Assembly: GCF_964204865.1 (NCBI RefSeq)
Contig: NC_135262.1
Span: 20,203,650-20,267,649, forward strand
Source: Styela clava
Lineage: Eukaryota > Chordata > Ascidiacea > Stolidobranchia > Styelidae
Length of the DNA stretch: 64,000 bases
Direction: 5' to 3'
The notes below the pieces were generated by a model. That model worked only from the letters and a program-made list of their open reading frames with translations, searched no databases and had not been told where the DNA came from. Position numbers and translations under genes: made by a program. Shown in pieces: positions 59,201 through 64,000 of the stretch. Numbering within the stretch: the first letter of the stretch is position 1; every line of letters begins with the position of its first letter.

Positions 59201-60978
59201 ACACCAATAACCCTGCTAAAACGCTTAAAAACAGTGAAAACCCGTCAAGAAACACCAATAACCCTGCTAAAACGCTTAAAAACAGTGAAAAACCGTCAAA
59301 AAACACCAATAACCCTGCTAAAACGCTTAAAAACAGTGAAAAACCGTCAAAAAACACCAATAACCCTGCTAAAACGCTTAAAAACAGTGAAAAACCGTCA
59401 AAAAACACCAATAACCCTGCTAAAACGCTTAAAAATAGTGAAAAACCGTCAAAAAACACCAATAACCATGCTAAAACGCTTAAAAACAGTGAAAAACCGT
59501 CAAAAAACAACAATAACCCTGCTAAAACGCTTAAAAACAGTGAAAAACCGTCAAAAAACACCAATAACCCTGCTAAAACGCTTAAAAACAGTGAAAAACC
59601 GTCAAAAAACACCAATAACCCTGCTAAAACGCTTAAAAACAGTGAAAAACCGTCAAAAAACACCAATAACCCTGCTAAAACGCTTAAAAACAGTGAAAAA
59701 CTGTCAAAAAACACCAATAACCCTGCTAAAACGCTTAAAAACAGTGAAAAACCGTCAAAAAACACCAATAACTCTGCCAAAACGCTTAAAAACAGTGAAT
59801 AACCGTCAAAAAACACCAATAACCCTGCTAAAACGCTTAAAAACAGTGAAAAACCGTCAAAAAACACCAATAACCCTGCTAAAACGCTTAAAAACAGTGA
59901 AAAACCGTCAAAAAACACCAATAACCCTGCCAAAACGCTTAAAAACAGTGAAAAACCGTCAAAAAACACCAATAACCCTGCTAAAACGCTTAAAAACAGT
60001 GAAAAACCGTCAAAAAACACCAATAACCCTGCTAAAACGCTTAAAAACAGTGAAAAACCGTCAAAAAACACTAATAACCCTTCTAAAACGCTTAAAAACA
60101 GTGAAAAACCGTCAAAAAACACCAATAACCCTGCTAAAACGCTTAAAAACAGTGAAAAACCGTCAAAAAACACCAAAAACCCTGCTAAAACGCTTAAAAA
60201 CAGTGAAAAACCGTCAAAAAACACCAATAACCCTGCTAAAACGCTTAAAAACAGTGAAAAACCGTCAAAAAACACTAATAACCCTGCTAACACGCTTAAA
60301 AACAGTGAAAAACCGTCAAAAAACACCAATAACCCTTCTAACACGCTTAAAAACAGTGAAAAACCGTCAAAAAACACCAATAACCCTGCTAAAACGCTTA
60401 AAAACAGTGAAAACCGTCAAAAAACACCAATAACCCTGCTAAAACGCTTAAAAAACAGTGAAAAACCGTCAAAAAACACCAATAACCCTGCTAAAACGCT
60501 TTAAAACAGTGAAAAGCCGTCAAAAAACACCAATAACCCTGCTAAAACGCTTAAAAACAGTGAAAAACCGTCAAAAAACACCAATAACCCTGCTAAAACG
60601 ATTAAAAACAGTGAAAAACCGCCAAAAAACACCAATAACCCTGCTAAAACGCTTAAAAACAGTGAAAAACCGTCAAAAAACACCAATAACCCTGCTAAAA
60701 CGCTTAAAAACAGTGGAAAACCGTCAAAAAACACCGATAACCCTGCTAAAGCGCTTAAAAACAGTGAAAAACCGTCAGAAAACACCAATAACCCTGCTAA
60801 AACGCTTAAAAACAGTGAAAAACCGTCAAAAAACACCAATAACCCTGCTAAAACGCTTAAAAACAGTGAAAAACCGTCAAAAAACACCAATAACCCTGCT
60901 AAAACGCTTAAAAACAGTGAAAAACCGTCAAAAAACACCAATAACCCTGCTAAAACGCTTAAAAACAGTGAAAAACAG
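56233..60978. repeat. 51-bp minisatellite array 3, expanded to about 93 units
   Basis: The first roughly 850 bp and the last roughly 580 bp match arrays 1 and 2; the extra 3 kb lies between. Inside it, variant units recur in blocks: CTGCCAAAACG (56971, 57683) and TAAATACAG (57086, 57798) both return after 712 bp, a 14-unit higher-order duplication. A CCCTTCTAAAACG variant returns after 203 bp. The array holds the longest open frame in the window, 996 codons on the minus strand (57390-60380; 17-residue repeats of FFDGFSLFLSVLAGLLV), and 371- and 620-codon frames on the plus strand. These follow from a stop-free 51-bp unit and are not credible genes. Confidence 0.95.
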
Positions 60979-63388
60979 TCACTGATATTTTTGAAATATC
61001 TTTAGCTAAATTGGCTAAGAAACACTTTTTGATAGTCGGTGACTTTAACATTAACTTGCTTTCAACATCCAGTAATGTCCAAATTACCAATTATGTTAAT
61101 ATGCTCATTTCTCATAATGCCTTCTCCTTGATAACCAAACCCACTAGAGTAGGTCAAACTTCTGCAACATTGATCGACCACATGTACACCAATTTGACAA
61201 ATTTGAAAATTAATTCCTATGTTGTTCTATCAGATATAACAGACCATTTCCCAATAATGTGTTCTCTTAGTGGTGTAACACCTATTCATAAAAATGATTG
61301 CATAATTTCTAGGGACATGTCAAACTTCTCGATTGACTCTTTTCGCACAGATGCACAGAGCATTTTTGATAACTTGTTTGATACATTTCAATTGAATGCC
61401 CTGAACTACAATAGTGCTTTTGAAGAATTTATACTATCAATCAATACTCTAATTGATCGCCATGCTCCCCTTCGGCCACTTTCACGACGACAGAAAAGGT
61501 TAAAACTAAAGCCCTGGTTGAGTAAAGGGTTAAATAGCTGTATTCGACACAAAAATAAGATTTTCAAATCCCATTTTCTGAAAGGTAACAGCTCTCAACG
61601 CTCCTACTTTAAAAATTATAGAAATGTTTTGTCAAAAACATTGTATAAAGCAAAACAAATTTATTACCAAAATCTTATTGCCCAAAACCAGGTAATCCAA
61701 GGACAACATGGCAAATAGTTAACCAAATTACACATACAAATAATAAATCCAAATCAAATGTTGATGAAATCTTCCGAGAGAATGGCTGTATCAAGATGGT
61801 AATTCAATCGCTACCGAATTCAATAAGTACTTTTCAACAATTGGGTCCAGTCTCTCAGACAAGTTTTCTAATGATATGACTAGCTTCAAACATTTTCTTC
61901 GCAATCGTGTAAGCCAGTCCATTTTCATGAGTTTGACTGATTCAAACGAAGTGATAATAGAAATACAAAATCTGAAAGATAGGAAGGCAGTAGGTCCAGA
62001 CAATATTCCAGCACGGTTCCTTAAACTTGTTGCTGACCTCATTTCGCCATGTTTAGCTGAACTTTTTAATTGTTCTCTCTCGTTAGGAATCTTTCCTTCG
62101 TGTCTCAAAATTGCTCGAGTAATCCCCCTCTTCAAATCTGGAAATAAGAAATGTGTTCCAAATTATAGACCGATAGCAATCCTTTCATCGATTGATAAGA
62201 TATTTGAGCGCTTGATCCATAAGCGACTTATTAGTTTTTTTACTAAATATAATGTTATAAACAGATCTCAGTTTGGTTTTCAGAATAATCATTCGACATG
62301 CCACGCCATTTTAGATACAATATCTTATGTTTATGATAAATTAGAGAAAAAAGAGTTCGTTAGCGCAACATTTTTAGATTTAAAAAAGGCTTTTGATACT
62401 GTGGATCATGACATTTTAATTTACAAGCTGAATCATACTAGGTATCTAAGCGATAGATCACAATATGTCAAAGTGGGAACTTATTGTTCCTCTCTCTTAC
62501 CAGTGACTCACGGAGTTCCACAAGGTAGTATATTGGGGCCATTACTTTTTCTAGTAGATGTCAATGACATAGTTCACTGTTCTTCGCTTTTAACCAAATT
62601 GTTTGCTGACGACACTAGCCTCCTCGACAGCGACAAATCCCATGCAGCTCTTCAATCAAGAGCAAACGCTGAAATTGCAAAGGTGGCTAATTGAATGAGA
62701 TCTAACAAACTAACAATAAATATAGAAAAGTCTAAAACATTGTTAATATCACCATATAGGCGTAAATCTCAAAATGGTCTGTCAATCCAAATTGATGGTA
62801 CAAAACTTGAAAACGTTATTTCTTATAAATACCTTGGCATATATATTGATAACAAATTGAAATGGGATACACAAATTTCAAACCTGGCCGTTAAATTATC
62901 CAAGTCGGTTGGGATATTATATAAACTTAAAAGATTTACATCGCTACCTACATTACGCATGGTTTACTACTCCCTTTCCAGTCCCATATTCAATATGGCG
63001 TAGTTGCGTGGGCCTCTGCTGATAAATCTTTATTGCACCGATTAGAAATTATGCAGAATCGGGCCATTCGCGCTATTTCTGATGTTGCTTATTGCACACA
63101 TCTACGGTAAGTCCTATTTATAATAAACTAAGAATTATTAAACTTGTATATATACATAGAATTGAAGTGTTGAAGTTAATGCATCAACACCATAACAATA
63201 AACTCCCTGCAGCTTTCACTAACTACTTTTCAAAGCAGAGCAGTATTCACTCCTATGGGACACGGTCATCTGCTAAAGGCTCTTACTTTGTGGATCACTT
63301 TTCCACCAAGCTTACTCAAAACTACATCAAATTCGTTGGTGTCAAGTTATGGAACACGCTCACTGACAGTATTCGATCAATGAACTAG
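60979..63388 (+). pseudogene. LINE ORF2 fragment, copy 4
   Basis: Same truncated and frameshifted ORF2 as in copies 2 and 3: GDFNINL endonuclease motif near the start, FADDT at about 62600, TGA at 62692-62694, TAG at 63386-63388. The 3' UTR runs to about 63927. Confidence 0.85.
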
Positions 63389-64000
63389 GCCTACATCTCC
63401 TTCAAACATGCATTAAAAAATCATTACCTTGATGTTTATATTTGCCAGTAGTCTGAAAACATTGCCTTTTCATGTGTCTGATCTTCTTCTAGTCGTATAT
63501 TCCCTGAACCGTTACCGGTACCATACCGGGATCCAATCGTGTTCTTCCACTGTATTCTAAATTCGCATCGTCATTTACTCTGTAGGCTATGTGCCAAGTT
63601 CTGTTTTTCACTTTCGCCAACTTTATCATATAACCTAAATGTGAAAGAAATGCATGCTTCAGCATGCATCAGTTCATTAAGCCAGTAAAGTTCTGTCAAA
63701 TTGAAATTAACGTTGCTGGGCACGCCGATCCAGTTTTCAAAGTGCTTAGTCATGTTAAAAAAGCGTTATTCTCGTTTATTTGTGTACATTGAGGTATATC
63801 GCATTCGCTTGATGGCGCCCTTGCGCTCGTCAATTGCGATACATTGTGTGTTTTTGATTTATTCCAATTTATTATTATTTGTTGACAATGTTTCATGCAC
63901 GACGAAATAAAATATCTGAATCTGAAAACTTGTGAATTAGCCGATGACAAGATACATACACCGGGGCACAGTGCAGAAGTGATACATGGATATCGTAGGT
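60979..64000 (+). repeat. Macrosatellite unit, copy 4 (cut by window end)
   Basis: Begins again at TCACTGATATTTTTG and matches the start of the other units to position 64000. It has the 33-bp deletion of copies 2 and 3 but the T at 61283 of copy 1. How many further units follow cannot be seen. Confidence 0.95.

Larger units (their letters stand above)
50366..60978 (+). repeat. Macrosatellite unit, copy 3 (10,613 bp)
   Basis: Shares with copy 2 the 33-bp deletion and the G at 50670. The (CATA)n tract is 40 bp shorter than in copy 2. The minisatellite is 3,007 bp longer, equal to 59 units less 2 bases, which accounts for the larger size. Confidence 0.95.

Noticed and set aside
57390-60380. Possible giant repetitive membrane protein (996 codons, minus strand)
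   Set aside because: Frame arises from a 51-bp stop-free minisatellite; equally long frames exist on the opposite strand, and no start context, exon or domain supports it.
42720-64000. Gene conversion between macrosatellite units
   Set aside because: The few variants noticed fit a simple branching order, so conversion is not required.

Overview
The window is AT-rich animal nuclear DNA: spliced genes with GT-AG introns, a full Tec-family tyrosine kinase, hAT- and Tc1-type MITEs, a tRNA-derived SINE, CR1/L2-like and RTE-like LINEs and a Ty3/gypsy element with an env-like third ORF. A marine invertebrate deuterostome, possibly a tunicate, would fit, but nothing in the sequence fixes the species. 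No prokaryotic genes, CRISPR arrays, rRNA or convincing tRNA genes were seen.

Layout. 1-6.2 kb: the 3' part of a multi-exon plus-strand gene (at least seven coding exons, 994-6144) whose first three visible exons each carry the motif LPGS(A/S)WL; function not recognised. 6.2-14.9 kb: no convincing gene; a 64-bp purine-rich minisatellite, two inverted copies of a CATA-tailed retroposon, a (CATA)n microsatellite, a SINE, a 455-bp palindromic MITE and a cluster of TACCGGTA palindromes. 14.9-16.8 kb: an uninterrupted 643-codon Tec/BTK-like kinase. 16.8-21.4 kb: a diverged direct repeat with conserved hairpins and two nested hAT-like elements. 21.4-28.7 kb: a minus-strand Ty3/gypsy retrotransposon, nearly complete but inactivated (one nonsense codon in pol, broken env-like gene, 5' LTR reduced to 47 bp). 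28.7-33 kb: MITEs only. 33-38.1 kb: a decayed CR1/L2-like LINE.

From 35,101 to the window end a single block is repeated head to tail: three full copies (7,619, 7,646 and 10,613 bp) and the start of a fourth. Each full unit carries the LINE ORF2 from within its endonuclease, the LINE 3' UTR, about 1.6 kb of anonymous DNA, an RTE-like LINE fragment, a (CATA)n tract and a 51-bp minisatellite. The copies are almost identical. The minisatellite has about 34 units in copies 1 and 2 and about 93 in copy 3. Because 51 is a multiple of three it produces very long open frames on both strands (up to 996 codons) that are best read as artefacts.

The only probable host protein genes are the LPGS-motif gene and the Tec-family kinase. 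The rest is mobile DNA and its products. The most notable structure is the young nested satellite (minisatellite inside a 7.6-kb macrosatellite) on the right-hand side.
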